The translations under genes were made by a program, and so were the position numbers. A DNA stretch of 35,512 nt from Pseudoalteromonas prydzensis (GTDB lineage Bacteria; Pseudomonadota; Gammaproteobacteria; Enterobacterales; Alteromonadaceae): NCBI RefSeq assembly GCF_011050055.1, contig NZ_DRGM01000005.1, positions 1-35,512 of the forward strand. Reading direction: 5' to 3'. Numbering within the stretch: position 1 is the first letter of the stretch; each line of letters starts with the position of its first letter. Below, piece after piece: positions 1-13,142 of this stretch. Under the pieces are notes generated by a model, which saw only the letters and a program-made list of their open reading frames with translations, had not been told where the DNA came from and did not search any database.

Positions 1-19
1 AGATGTGTATAAGAGACAG
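1..19 (+). other. Nextera/Tn5 mosaic-end sequencing adapter remnant
   Basis: The first 19 bases, AGATGTGTATAAGAGACAG, are exactly the Tn5 transposase mosaic end used in Nextera libraries. This is a library artefact and not genomic DNA. It happens to continue the glyQ reading frame, giving a false N-terminus MYKRQ. Genomic sequence starts at base 20. Confidence 0.97.
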
Positions 20-811
20 GGTACATTCCACCCACAAACATTTTTAAAGTCGATTGGCCCAGAGCCGATGTCGAGCGCGTATGTGCAACCATGTCGTCGT
101 CCTACCGATGGCCGTTATGGTGAAAATCCAAATCGCTTACAACATTACTACCAATTCCAAGTAGTATTAAAACCATCGCCAGATAACATTCAGGAGCTCT
201 ATTTAGGCTCGTTAGCGGCTGTTGGCATTGATACCCTGACTGACGAAGTACGCTTTGTAGAAGACAACTGGGAATCACCTACGCTAGGTGCCTGGGGTCT
301 TGGTTGGGAGATCTGGTTAAACGGTATGGAAGTAACCCAGTTTACCTACTTCCAACAAGTAGGTGGCTTAGAATGCTCACCAGTTACTGGCGAAATCACT
401 TACGGTCTTGAGCGTTTAGCTATGTACATTCAAGGCGTAGATAGCATCTACGATCTAGTCTGGGCTGATGGCCCAATGGGCCGTGTTACTTACGGTGACG
501 TATTCCATCAGAACGAAGTTGAGCAATCAACTTATAACTTTGAACATGCAAATGTTGAAGACTTATTCGCCCAGTTTGATAAATGCGAAGCCGAGAGCGA
601 AAAGCTAATTGCAGTAAGCCTACCATTACCAGCCTATGAGCAAGTGATGAAAGCATCACACGCATTTAACTTATTAGATGCACGTCACGCGATTTCAGTG
701 ACAGAGCGCCAACGTTATATCTTGCGCGTTCGTGCGCTATCTAAAGCGTGTGCACAAAGTTATTATGATAAACGTGAAGCGCTTGGTTTCCCGCTGTGTA
801 AGGATAAGTAA
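20..811 (+). CDS. glyQ: Glycyl-tRNA synthetase alpha subunit, 5'-truncated
   Basis: GlyQ is the catalytic alpha subunit of the cytoplasmic alpha2beta2 bacterial glycyl-tRNA synthetase, which charges tRNA-Gly with glycine. The visible part starts at a sequence equivalent to E. coli residue about 38 (GT-HP) and runs through [44 protein letters not shown] and [19 protein letters not shown], all typical of the family. About 37 N-terminal residues are missing because the contig ends here. The in-frame ATG at base 5 lies inside the adapter and is not a real start. The stop is 2 bases before the glyS start, so the two subunits are co-transcribed and probably translationally coupled. Identity is certain; only the N-terminus is lost. 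Confidence 0.96.
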   Translation, partial: GTFHPQTFLKSIGPEPMSSAYVQPCRRPTDGRYGENPNRLQHYYQFQVVLKPSPDNIQELYLGSLAAVGIDTLTDEVRFVEDNWESPTLGAWGLGWEIWLNGMEVTQFTYFQQVGGLECSPVTGEITYGLERLAMYIQGVDSIYDLVWADGPMGRVTYGDVFHQNEVEQSTYNFEHANVEDLFAQFDKCEAESEKLIAVSLPLPAYEQVMKASHAFNLLDARHAISVTERQRYILRVRALSKACAQSYYDKREALGFPLCKDK

Positions 812-813
812 GC

Positions 814-2883
814 ATGTCAGCAGAAAATTTATTAGTAGAAATTGGCACCGAAGAGTTGCCACCAAAATCATTGCGCAAACTTGCTGAGGCTTTTGCTGCA
901 AACTTAACTGCAGAGCTTGAGAGTTTAGAGTTGAATCACCAAGGCGTAAGCTGGTATGCATCTCCTCGTCGTTTAGGTTTACAAGTAACAGCACTTGAAG
1001 CTCAGCAACAAGACAAAGAAGTTGAAAAACGTGGCCCAGCAACCAAAGCCGCATTTGATGCCGATGGCAAGCCAACCAAAGCTGCTATGGGTTGGGCACG
1101 TGGTTGTGGTATTGAAGTCAGTGAAGCGCAAACACTTGAAACCGACAAAGGCGCATGGTTGTTACACATAGCTAAAGTCGCAGGGCAACAGACTACCGCC
1201 TTAATGACTGATGCGGTAAATAAAGCGTTAGCTAAACTTCCTATTCCTAAACCAATGCGTTGGGGCGCGAATAAAACACAATTTATTCGTCCAGTTCATA
1301 CCGCAACTATCTTGTTTGGCGATCAGCTAATTGAAGGCGAAGTCCTTGGTAAGGCAGTGGGTAACCAACTGCAAGGTCACCGTTTTCATCATCCAGAAAA
1401 AATCACCATCAAACATGCTGATGATGTTTTTGAGGTGCTTAAATCTGCGCATGTTGTTGCTGATTACGAGCAGCGTAAAGCACAAATTCGTAGTCAAATT
1501 GAAGCCGCAGCAACAGCCGTTAATGCCGTAGTTGCGATGGATGAAGATTTACTTGAAGAAGTAACCTCATTGGTTGAATGGCCAGTAACGCTAACTGCAA
1601 CATTTGAAGAAGCGTTTTTAGATGTACCAGCTGAAGCGCTGATCTACACTATGAAAGACGATCAAAAATACTTTCCGTTACTTGATCAAGACGGCAAGCT
1701 ACTTAACAAGTTTTTGTTTGTTTCAAACATTGAAAGCAAAAACCCAAGTGTGGTAATTGCTGGTAACGAGAAAGTTGTACGTCCACGTTTAGCGGATGCA
1801 CAGTTCTTCTTTGAAACAGATAAAAAGAAAACCCTTGAAAGCCGCTTAGAATCACTGAATAGCGTATTGTTCCAACAGCAATTGGGCACCCTAAAAGATA
1901 AGTCTGAACGTATCAGTGAACTAGCAGGTTACATTGCCGAGCAGTTAGGTGCCGATAAAGCGCTGGCTGAGCGAGCTGGCTTGTTAAGCAAAACCGACTT
2001 AATGACCGAAATGGTGATGGAGTTTACCGACGTACAAGGTGTGATGGGGATGCATTACGCTCGCCATGACGGTGAAGCCGAAGATGTTGCCATTGCCCAA
2101 AACGAGCAATACATGCCACGCTTTGCTGGTGACAGCTTACCAACAAACCTGATCAGCTGCGCAGTAGCGATTGCCGATAAGTTTGACACACTGGTTGGTA
2201 TTTTTGGTATTGGCCAAGCACCAAAAGGTGATAAAGACCCATTTGCGCTTCGTCGTGCTGCCATTGGTGCATTGCGTATCATGGTTGAAAAAGAGCTACA
2301 ACTTGATATTTTAGATCTCGTTGCTAAATCACAAACACTGTTTGCTGACAAGTTAACTAACTTAAATGTATCAGCAGATGTATTTGAATTCATGCTCGGT
2401 CGCTTCCGCGCTTGGTATCAAGACGAAGGTATTGAAGTAGACGTTATTCAAGCGGTACTTGCACGTCGTCCAACGAAACCTGTTGATTTTGACCGTCGTG
2501 TTAAAGCGGTAAGTCACTTCCGTACATTAGACGCCGCAGAAGCGCTTGCAGCAGCTAATAAACGGGTAAGTAATATTCTGGCTAAAAATGACATTACAAC
2601 GCAAGGCACTGTTGACGAGAGCTTGTTAAGCGATGATGCTGAAAAGGTATTAGCGGCACAAGTTGCTAAGTTTGCCACTGAATTAGCGCCGTTATACGTG
2701 GCTGGCGACTATCAAGAAGCGCTAGCCCAATTAGCGGGTATTCGTGAAAGTGTTGATAACTTCTTCGACAACGTGATGGTAATGGCTGACGATGAAGCTG
2801 TGAAGCAAAACCGTTTAGCATTACTAAGCCAGCTTAGTGGCCTATTTTTAGATATCGCTGATATTTCTGTACTACAGAAATAA
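814..2883 (+). CDS. glyS: Glycyl-tRNA synthetase beta subunit
   Basis: GlyS is the beta subunit of glycyl-tRNA synthetase and supplies tRNA recognition to the GlyQ catalytic subunit. The product is 689 residues, the usual family length. It opens with the characteristic [15 protein letters not shown] and carries [15 protein letters not shown] and the HD-like segment around [11 protein letters not shown], followed by a C-terminal anticodon-binding region containing DPFALRRAA and ending near [20 protein letters not shown]. The ATG at 814 follows the glyQ stop by 2 bases. A strong intrinsic terminator lies 20 bases past the stop, so glyQS is probably a complete two-gene operon. Confidence 0.97.
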   Translation: MSAENLLVEIGTEELPPKSLRKLAEAFAANLTAELESLELNHQGVSWYASPRRLGLQVTALEAQQQDKEVEKRGPATKAAFDADGKPTKAAMGWARGCGIEVSEAQTLETDKGAWLLHIAKVAGQQTTALMTDAVNKALAKLPIPKPMRWGANKTQFIRPVHTATILFGDQLIEGEVLGKAVGNQLQGHRFHHPEKITIKHADDVFEVLKSAHVVADYEQRKAQIRSQIEAAATAVNAVVAMDEDLLEEVTSLVEWPVTLTATFEEAFLDVPAEALIYTMKDDQKYFPLLDQDGKLLNKFLFVSNIESKNPSVVIAGNEKVVRPRLADAQFFFETDKKKTLESRLESLNSVLFQQQLGTLKDKSERISELAGYIAEQLGADKALAERAGLLSKTDLMTEMVMEFTDVQGVMGMHYARHDGEAEDVAIAQNEQYMPRFAGDSLPTNLISCAVAIADKFDTLVGIFGIGQAPKGDKDPFALRRAAIGALRIMVEKELQLDILDLVAKSQTLFADKLTNLNVSADVFEFMLGRFRAWYQDEGIEVDVIQAVLARRPTKPVDFDRRVKAVSHFRTLDAAEALAAANKRVSNILAKNDITTQGTVDESLLSDDAEKVLAAQVAKFATELAPLYVAGDYQEALAQLAGIRESVDNFFDNVMVMADDEAVKQNRLALLSQLSGLFLDIADISVLQK

Positions 2884-2902
2884 GATCAATTCAGCTTAGC
2901 TT

Positions 2903-2931
2903 AAAAAGCCAGCAGCTACGCTGGCTTTTTT
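2903..2931 (+). terminator. Intrinsic terminator of glyQS
   Basis: The arms AAAAAGCCAGC (2903-2913) and GCTGGCTTTTT (2920-2930) pair perfectly around a 6-base loop, and the T-run is built into the right arm. This is a textbook rho-independent terminator directly after glyS. Only about 16 bases separate it from the start codon of the next gene. Confidence 0.9.
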
Positions 2932-2947
2932 GTACAAGGGATAACCG

Positions 2948-3397
2948 ATGAAACGTATATTAACAGTGGCTATGGTTGCATTATTAAGTGCTTGTTCGAG
3001 CCAAATACAATTGCCAGATATTAGCGACGTACTACCAAACCAAGAGCTTGACCGCAGCATGTACTTACGTGGTGATTTCAATTTATGGGATGCTGAAACA
3101 CAATACGAATTTGCTCAAGTTGCTCCTGAGCTATACCAAGCACAGGTAAAGTTTTCAACACCGGGTAAAGTGTATGAATTTAAAATAGCTGATATGGATT
3201 GGAGCGCAGGTTATAACTGCGGATTCAGTGAACAAGATCCAACTGGCCAAGCACTGACGTTAGGGCAAAGCGTTACTGCCGATTGTGACACTACCTATAA
3301 TTACTTTAGCTTCACCCCGGCAATAAAAGGCAGCTACATCGTCAGCATTGATTATCGAAATTACGATGAGCCGAAAGTGACGATAACTAAGAAATAA
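2948..3397 (+). CDS. Small lipoprotein with a carbohydrate-binding-like (CBM48/early-set-like) domain
   Basis: The 149-residue product begins with a short signal peptide and a clear lipobox, L13-S14-A15-C16, so Cys16 should be lipidated. Ser at +2 suggests outer-membrane sorting. The mature part has MYLRGDFNLWDA near residues 38-49, like the RGDFNxW start of glycogen-binding/early-set beta-sandwich domains of the CBM48 or pullulanase N-terminal type. It continues with alternating beta-strand-like segments to a lysine-rich end. Two cysteines, in NCGFS and DCDTT, could form a disulfide. No enzyme motif is visible. A good AAGGGA ribosome-binding site precedes the ATG. The terminator just upstream leaves almost no room for a separate promoter, so expression may rely on read-through from glyS. 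The binding role is inferred from a weak resemblance. Confidence 0.7.
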   Translation: MKRILTVAMVALLSACSSQIQLPDISDVLPNQELDRSMYLRGDFNLWDAETQYEFAQVAPELYQAQVKFSTPGKVYEFKIADMDWSAGYNCGFSEQDPTGQALTLGQSVTADCDTTYNYFSFTPAIKGSYIVSIDYRNYDEPKVTITKK

Positions 3398-3398
3398 G

Positions 3399-3433
3399 AG
3401 CTGTAAGCTATAAGCCGTCAGCTTTCAGTTGCC
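3399..3433 (+). repeat. Degenerate AGCTNNN heptamer tract, left flank of the KAP gene
   Basis: Starting 1 base after the lipoprotein stop codon are consecutive 7-bp units in one register: AGCTGTA (3399), AGCTATA (3406), AGCCGTC (3413), AGCTTTC (3420), and a decayed AGTTGCC (3427). They share the AGCTNNN pattern and period of the perfect array on the other side of the KAP gene (5087-5156). Confidence 0.75.
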
Positions 3434-3469
3434 CGAGTGAATTGATAGATTTGTGACAAGGACGTTAGA

Positions 3470-5095
3470 ATGAATACTAAGCAGTGGAATGAAGAAGTAA
3501 AAATTGATGGTGTTACTTATCCTGCAGATCAGTTAAATAGAAAGCAAGATGCTGAACTTCTGACTAAAATTCTTGTTCGCCGCTCAAACTCAAATAGGGA
3601 CAAGCCTAATAAATCCTCTTATGTAATTAACATAAATGCTGAATGGGGCGCAGGTAAAACTTACTTTGTAAAGCGCTGGGCTGAGGACTTAAAATATGAG
3701 CATCCAGTTGTCTATATAGATGCTTGGTCAAATGACTTTATGGATTCACCCATTATTACCGTTCTTGCTGAAATTCAAGAGCAACTATTAGAAACAATTA
3801 ACAAAAGTCATTTAACTCAAGCCAAAAGAAAAAGCTTTAAGAATATTGGCATATCAGTATTACCTAAAATTCTAGCAGCGTTAGTTAAACGCTATGGTGG
3901 ATTTGATATTGAAGATTTATTTGTTGATGAAAGCTCTGACACAGAAGTTACGCCATCATCACAAAATAATAAATCATTAGATTTATCCGCAGCAATGGAA
4001 GCTATGACGACCCAAGCATTCAAAGAGCATAGAGATTATAAAAAAGGCGTAAAAGAACTAAAAGCTACAATTAAAGAGTTAGTTAAATACTCTATTGAAA
4101 AACCTAAAAATGGACTGCAAGCAACAGCTCGTGATTATCCTGCATTCATTTTTATTGATGAGTTAGATCGCTGCCGCCCAACTTATGCAGTAGAAATGCT
4201 TGAAGCCATAAAGCATATCTTCGATATTGAAGGGTTAGTGATAGTTGTTTCAACACACACGGAAGAGCTGCAGCACACAATAAAAGCTTTATACGGGAGT
4301 GATTTTAATGCAAATGACTATCTTAAGCGATTTTTTGATACTAAGTATCACCTTGACGTAAGCGTGTCTGCAAACTTATTAAAAGCCAATTGTGATATTT
4401 CAATACTTAACGATTGTGGATTGAGTAGTCGAGGGATAATTTTATTTCCTTATGTTTTTAATGATAATAATGAATTGAAAGAAAAGGTACTGCTTTTAAT
4501 TGCCTCCATTGCTAGCTGGCAAGAGCTGTCTCCGCGAACTGCAATTCAATTTGCTGAACGATTACTCACTTCAATAGAGCTAGTAGAGAGCCATAAAACT
4601 ATAGATATTGTACTTTTATCTGTTCTGTTGTGCCTTTACGTAACTAGCAACCCAGAATATGATTATGTTATTGACCAATTAAAAATGGATAATCCTAATT
4701 TTAATATACAAACTACGAACTCGAAGTTACGCCTAGCTGGGCAGAACTTCGGTTTAGAAAACTCACTAAATAGCCTTATCATAAACCGTGAAAAAATAAG
4801 CAGATTTGAGCAACAGTTCAATTTATCAGAGTATGAAACTAATACATTTAAGAGTAAAAGAGCTAGCTATAAAGATTTTAACTTTCTGTTATATATAAAA
4901 GTAATTAAGAGAGTTTTAAATCGTAAAGAAATTAATAATACTGGCTACTTAACAAATTTTGGTTATAAAGGTCAAAGTACAATTGATAAGAATCAGTTAT
5001 TAGAAGCCTATATGACATATTACGGTTTAAATAAAAGCAGTATTACTTATTACTTGAACTTAATAAGCTTAACCAATAAATTTTCTGATAGCTGA
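3470..5095 (+). CDS. KAP-family P-loop NTPase, possible defence protein
   Basis: This 541-residue protein has the hallmarks of the KAP NTPase family. The Walker A is A57-E-W-G-A-G-K63-T64, with Ala where the first P-loop Gly usually sits. It is followed by VVYIDAWSND, a typical KAP motif after strand 2. The Walker B is FIFIDELDRCRP at 226-237, with D230 and E231 as the acidic pair, then the family motif EMLEAIKHIFDIEGLVIVVSTH and a sensor region YLKRFFDTKY. I see no convincing membrane helices, unlike many KAP proteins. The C-terminal ~200 residues are Asn/Lys-rich and unrecognised. The ATG has AAGGA 7 bases upstream. The gene looks more AT-rich than its core neighbours and sits alone between two heptamer-repeat tracts; its last two codons and stop are made from the right-hand repeat. 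KAP NTPases recur in anti-phage loci; that role here is inference. Confidence 0.85.
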   Translation: MNTKQWNEEVKIDGVTYPADQLNRKQDAELLTKILVRRSNSNRDKPNKSSYVININAEWGAGKTYFVKRWAEDLKYEHPVVYIDAWSNDFMDSPIITVLAEIQEQLLETINKSHLTQAKRKSFKNIGISVLPKILAALVKRYGGFDIEDLFVDESSDTEVTPSSQNNKSLDLSAAMEAMTTQAFKEHRDYKKGVKELKATIKELVKYSIEKPKNGLQATARDYPAFIFIDELDRCRPTYAVEMLEAIKHIFDIEGLVIVVSTHTEELQHTIKALYGSDFNANDYLKRFFDTKYHLDVSVSANLLKANCDISILNDCGLSSRGIILFPYVFNDNNELKEKVLLLIASIASWQELSPRTAIQFAERLLTSIELVESHKTIDIVLLSVLLCLYVTSNPEYDYVIDQLKMDNPNFNIQTTNSKLRLAGQNFGLENSLNSLIINREKISRFEQQFNLSEYETNTFKSKRASYKDFNFLLYIKVIKRVLNRKEINNTGYLTNFGYKGQSTIDKNQLLEAYMTYYGLNKSSITYYLNLISLTNKFSDS

Positions 5096-5156
5096 TAGCT
5101 GATAGCTGATAGCTGATAGCTGATAGCTGATAGCTGATAGCTGATAGCTGATAGCT
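5087..5156 (+). repeat. Ten perfect tandem copies of the heptamer GATAGCT
   Basis: Ten uninterrupted GATAGCT units start at 5087 and end at 5156. The tract supplies the last two codons and the TGA stop of the KAP gene and ends 1 base before the stop of the convergent tusA. Period 7 is coprime to 3, so TGA and TAG fall in all three plus-strand frames. The complement (AGCTATC)n is open in every frame and would translate as repeated SYQLSAI. There are no spacers, so it is not a CRISPR. Confidence 0.97.
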
Positions 5157-5157
5157 C

Positions 5158-5397
5158 TTACAACCCTTTCTTTACTAAGTACCGATAAGGTACGGCATCG
5201 ACTTCTTTGGCGACTAAGGTGTGATCCATAAAGCGGCAGAAGCTGGGGATGTCGCGGGTGGTGGAGGGGTCGTCGGCAATAATTAATAAAGTTTCGCCAT
5301 TTTCCATTTTGCGTACCGCGCTTCGGATCATCATTACAGGCTCCGGGCAGCGTAGGCCGATGGCGTCTAATTGGTGATCGGGGTTCTCAAAACTCAT
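5158..5397 (-). CDS. tusA: TusA/SirA-family sulfur carrier protein
   Basis: TusA is a small cytoplasmic sulfur-transfer protein that accepts persulfide from IscS and feeds tRNA 2-thiouridine synthesis and other sulfur pathways. The 79-residue product has the family signature [13 protein letters not shown] with the persulfide-bearing cysteine at C17, followed by the beta-alpha-beta-alpha-beta-beta pattern expected ([24 protein letters not shown]). Length is typical of E. coli TusA (81 residues). It is convergent with the KAP gene, the two stops being separated only by the heptamer tract. A 9-bp direct repeat, GTTTAACGA (5422-5430 and 5448-5456), lies in its upstream region. A terminator separates it from fadA, so it is probably monocistronic. 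Confidence 0.93.
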   Translation of the reverse strand: MSFENPDHQLDAIGLRCPEPVMMIRSAVRKMENGETLLIIADDPSTTRDIPSFCRFMDHTLVAKEVDAVPYRYLVKKGL

Positions 5398-5529
5398 GGC
5401 GTAACCTTTACTGTTATTAGCGTTTAACGATTAATTTAAGGTTGCTAGTTTAACGACCTCGGCCTGATAAATAAAGTCACTTCATTTGTGCGTATAAAGC
5501 GGCAAAGCTTAACGGCAAAAATTAATCAT

Positions 5530-5564
5530 AAAAAAGCCGCGTTGATTTAATCAACGCGGCTTTT
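5530..5564 (-). terminator. Intrinsic terminator of fadBA
   Basis: Arms AAAAGCCGCGTTGATT (5532-5547) and AATCAACGCGGCTTTT (5549-5564) are perfectly complementary around a single base. On the minus strand the hairpin is followed by six T residues, so it terminates fadBA before tusA. Confidence 0.9.
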
Positions 5565-5589
5565 ATCACCGAGGTTTTAATGCGTTCTA

Positions 5590-8923
<3,334 letters not shown>

Positions 8924-8951
8924 TATTATTCTCCCTAGTTAGTGAACTAAG

Positions 8952-8966
8952 ACTGGTACGATGAGT
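8952..8966 (-). promoter_or_regulatory. FadR-like operator upstream of fadBA
   Basis: ACTGGTACGATGAGT matches 13 of 15 bases of the FadR-type palindrome ACTGGTACGACCAGT as I remember it. It sits 29-43 bases upstream of the fadB start. A TTGAAA hexamer on the minus strand (8972-8977) could be the -35, placing the site over the core promoter. The regulator gene is not in the window, and some Alteromonadales may use PsrA instead, so this is inference from motif similarity. Confidence 0.5.
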
Positions 8967-9117
8967 TTGCATTTCAATCAGTGTGCTTGCTTTAAATTAA
9001 AAATGCAACGAAAAATTTACTGTGGTGTCTTACTACTGGTTAAAATATAGCTTGTTTGGTGCTAAGGTGTAGGCGAAGTGTTTGTCTTTTATTTACCTTT
9101 GAATATTTAAGGTCATC

Positions 9118-11004
9118 ATGAAAAAACAATTTTTAAGTGTAACGGCAGCAGCATTATTATTTCCTTTATTTTCTGCCTACGCTAATACGGAACATGACGC
9201 ATTTTTAGATGCTGAAAAAAAAGTTAAATATGCTAGTTATCAAAAGTTTAAAGAAATTACGGCACAGCTAGACCATCCATTAAAGCCTTATGTGGAACAA
9301 GTCTATTGGCAGCGCCATCCTGATATTGAGCACCAATCTGAAATTGAGCGCTATTTAACTATTTATGAAAATACGCCTTTAGAGTGGCCAGTGCGTAAAG
9401 CATGGTTACAACGTTTGCAAAAGCAAAACCGTAAGGCCGCTTTTATTAATAATTATCGAGAGACTACAAATAGTGAGCTGACTTGCACTTACCTGCAGTA
9501 TCAGCTTGATTTAGGAGCGCCGGAACAAGCGATAATGAGTCAAGTAACAAATTTATGGACTGTCGGGAAATCACAGCCAGAAGAATGCGACTCACTGTTC
9601 AATACTTGGCGTAAAAAAGGTTATATGAGCCAAGAGCAAATATGGCAACGCATTACGTTATCGGCACAAGGGGGATCACAAAGCTTACTGCCATACTTAA
9701 AAACCTTATTACCGAAAAATGAGCAATACTTGGCTGACTTTTACCGAAAAGTTCGCAGCGATCCAAGTGCCGCTGCGGGAATGTATCGCTATAAAAATAA
9801 AACAGTTAAAGAAAGTGAAATTGCTCATTACGGCATTAAACGGCTAATTTGGCGAGATAAAACCTTGGCACTCAAGGCATGGGAAAAGTTAGATAAAATG
9901 TTTAACTATTCTGACGAGCAAAAGGCTGATGTTTATTATAGTTTTGCTTTAGCGCTGGCATCGAGTGGCCACCCCGAGGCGCGTTTTTGGTTGAGTAAAG
10001 TACCGAAAGATCGCCAAGACCGTAAACTTATGCAGTGGCAATTGGGTAATATGTTGAAAACCCAAGATTGGTCAGGCATCGTGGCATTTTTTACCGGTAA
10101 AGAAAACCTCAGTCTGGGTCAACAATATTGGTTGGCGTACAGTTTAGCGCAACGCGGTGACAACGAGCGTGCTAAAGTAATTTGGCAAACCGTCGCGAAA
10201 GAGCGTGATTATTATGGCTTTTTAGCCGCTGCACGGTTGGGTTTACCGGTTGAGCTTAATAACCAACCATTACTTGTTAGTGATAAGTTAGTGGCAGACG
10301 TAGCGCAGGCACCCGGTTTTAAACGAGCAAAAGCTTTTTATGAACTTGAGCGTTTTACTTCAGCGCGCAGAGAGTGGAACTACTTAACGGGTACCTCGAG
10401 TGATGAAGAAAAGTTAGCCGCATCAAAACTAGCGGCAGAATTAGATTGGTACGACAGTACAATTTATACCTTGGCGCAAATTAAAGCATGGGACTATGTG
10501 GAACTGCGATTTCCATTTGCTTTTCAAGATTTATTTGAGCGCTACAGTAAACGCAATCATATTGATGTAACGTGGAGCATTGCTATTTCGCGCCGTGAAA
10601 GTTCTTTTGCTCCCGATGCGCGCTCTCATGCCAATGCGCGTGGTTTAATGCAGTTGCTGCCAAGTACAGCAAAATATGTAAATAAAGGCACTGTTTCTGG
10701 GGCGCGTTTAAATCAAGCGAACACGAATATTCGCTTAGGCACTGAGTATTTAGAGTATTTAAAAAAGAAAAATCGGGGTAATGAGGTCCTTGCAACCGCG
10801 TCGTATAACGCGGGTTACCATCGCATAAAAAAATGGTTACCTGATGAGGCTATGCCCGCTGAGTTATGGATAGAACTGATCCCGTACCGTGAAACGCGAG
10901 AATACGTAAAAAATGTCTATGCTTATCGGCAGGTTTACCACACGCGGTTGGGTCGAGAGGGGAATATATTGGCACCAATATTGGATATGAAAATGGGTGG
11001 CTAA
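9118..11004 (+). CDS. slt: Soluble lytic murein transglycosylase
   Basis: This is a periplasmic peptidoglycan lytic transglycosylase of the Slt70 type, cleaving the MurNAc-GlcNAc bond to form 1,6-anhydro-muropeptides. The 628-residue product has an N-terminal signal peptide ending near SAYA-NTE (about residue 22). A long alpha-superhelical U and L region follows, then a C-terminal SLT domain with WSIAISRRESSFAPDARS, where the catalytic acid is E494. ARGLMQLLPSTAKYV and ATASYNAGYHRIKKWLP complete the lysozyme-like fold. The length is close to E. coli Slt (645). It is divergent from fadBA and precedes pepQ by 88 bp. Confidence 0.94.
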   Translation: MKKQFLSVTAAALLFPLFSAYANTEHDAFLDAEKKVKYASYQKFKEITAQLDHPLKPYVEQVYWQRHPDIEHQSEIERYLTIYENTPLEWPVRKAWLQRLQKQNRKAAFINNYRETTNSELTCTYLQYQLDLGAPEQAIMSQVTNLWTVGKSQPEECDSLFNTWRKKGYMSQEQIWQRITLSAQGGSQSLLPYLKTLLPKNEQYLADFYRKVRSDPSAAAGMYRYKNKTVKESEIAHYGIKRLIWRDKTLALKAWEKLDKMFNYSDEQKADVYYSFALALASSGHPEARFWLSKVPKDRQDRKLMQWQLGNMLKTQDWSGIVAFFTGKENLSLGQQYWLAYSLAQRGDNERAKVIWQTVAKERDYYGFLAAARLGLPVELNNQPLLVSDKLVADVAQAPGFKRAKAFYELERFTSARREWNYLTGTSSDEEKLAASKLAAELDWYDSTIYTLAQIKAWDYVELRFPFAFQDLFERYSKRNHIDVTWSIAISRRESSFAPDARSHANARGLMQLLPSTAKYVNKGTVSGARLNQANTNIRLGTEYLEYLKKKNRGNEVLATASYNAGYHRIKKWLPDEAMPAELWIELIPYRETREYVKNVYAYRQVYHTRLGREGNILAPILDMKMGG

Positions 11005-11062
11005 GGCGCAAGTGCTTTAGCGCATCTGCATTGGGGTTAAACAGGGTCTATGTTAGACTTGA

Positions 11063-12415
<1,353 letters not shown>

Positions 12416-12435
12416 TCGTTTGTCAGGGTTAGAAT

Positions 12436-12458
12436 TGGGGCCTGTCGGCCCCATTTTT
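12436..12458 (+). terminator. Intrinsic terminator of pepQ
   Basis: TGGGGCC (12436-12442) pairs with GGCCCCA (12447-12453) around a 4-base TGTC loop and is followed by five T residues. It lies 20 bases past the pepQ stop and 18 bases before the yigZ start, so yigZ needs its own promoter or read-through. Confidence 0.88.
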
Positions 12459-12476
12459 GTATAAGTACATAAAATA

Positions 12477-13091
12477 ATGTCTGAATATAATTACCCCGCA
12501 GCGCCCGTTTTTTATCAAGAAGAGATAAAAAAAAGCACTTTTATTGTACACATTGCACATACGCCAGATTTAGCATCAGCAAAAGCGTTTATTGGTGAAA
12601 TTGCAAATAAATACAGTGATGCTCGTCATAATTGCTGGGCACATGTCGCCGGTAATCCTGGCGGCAGCCATGTTTATGGCTTTTCTGATGATGGCGAACC
12701 GAACGGTACCGCAGGTAAACCTATGCTCAACGTGTTAGTTGGTTCTGGGCTTGGGGAAATTACCGCAGTGGTAACTCGTTACTTTGGCGGTATAAAACTG
12801 GGCACTGGTGGCCTAGTTAGAGCATATGGCGGATCGTTGAATAATGCTTTGACGCATTTAACAACGACAGTAAAGGTACCGAGTGTTGAGCTGATTGGCT
12901 ATAGTGATTACAGTATTCAAGGCGCAATCGAGCAGTTATTAAAGACACAATACCAAGTTCTTACTATAGAAAAGCAATTTACTGCTAATATTGAATGGGT
13001 TATCACGATTGATAGCCGTCAAGCTGTGCAAGCGATTAAAGATATTTATGATTTGAGCCATGGCGCGGTTGAGTTAAGTATTAAACAGTAA
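12477..13091 (+). CDS. yigZ: YigZ/IMPACT-family protein
   Basis: The 204-residue protein belongs to the UPF0029/IMPACT family. The N-terminal domain has the conserved block DARHNCWAHVAG, then GFSDDGEPNGTAGKPML and VVTRYFGGIKLGTGGLVRAYGG, followed by a C-terminal ferredoxin-like domain. The eukaryotic homologue IMPACT modulates GCN2 signalling. The bacterial role is not established and may involve ribosome or RNA binding. Its place between pepQ and trkH is the conserved gammaproteobacterial order. The start at 12477 aligns with the family N-terminus (MSEYNYPA). Confidence 0.93.
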   Translation: MSEYNYPAAPVFYQEEIKKSTFIVHIAHTPDLASAKAFIGEIANKYSDARHNCWAHVAGNPGGSHVYGFSDDGEPNGTAGKPMLNVLVGSGLGEITAVVTRYFGGIKLGTGGLVRAYGGSLNNALTHLTTTVKVPSVELIGYSDYSIQGAIEQLLKTQYQVLTIEKQFTANIEWVITIDSRQAVQAIKDIYDLSHGAVELSIKQ

Positions 13092-13142
13092 GACAATAAC
13101 AATCCATCAGAACGATTAACTAATAATAAAAGCGATAGCTAC

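Noticed and set aside
5..19. ATG at base 5 as the glyQ start
   Set aside because: It lies within the sequencing adapter; the gene is truncated.
5087..5156. CRISPR-like array
   Set aside because: The repeat unit is 7 bp with no spacers, and no cas genes are nearby; it is a simple tandem repeat.
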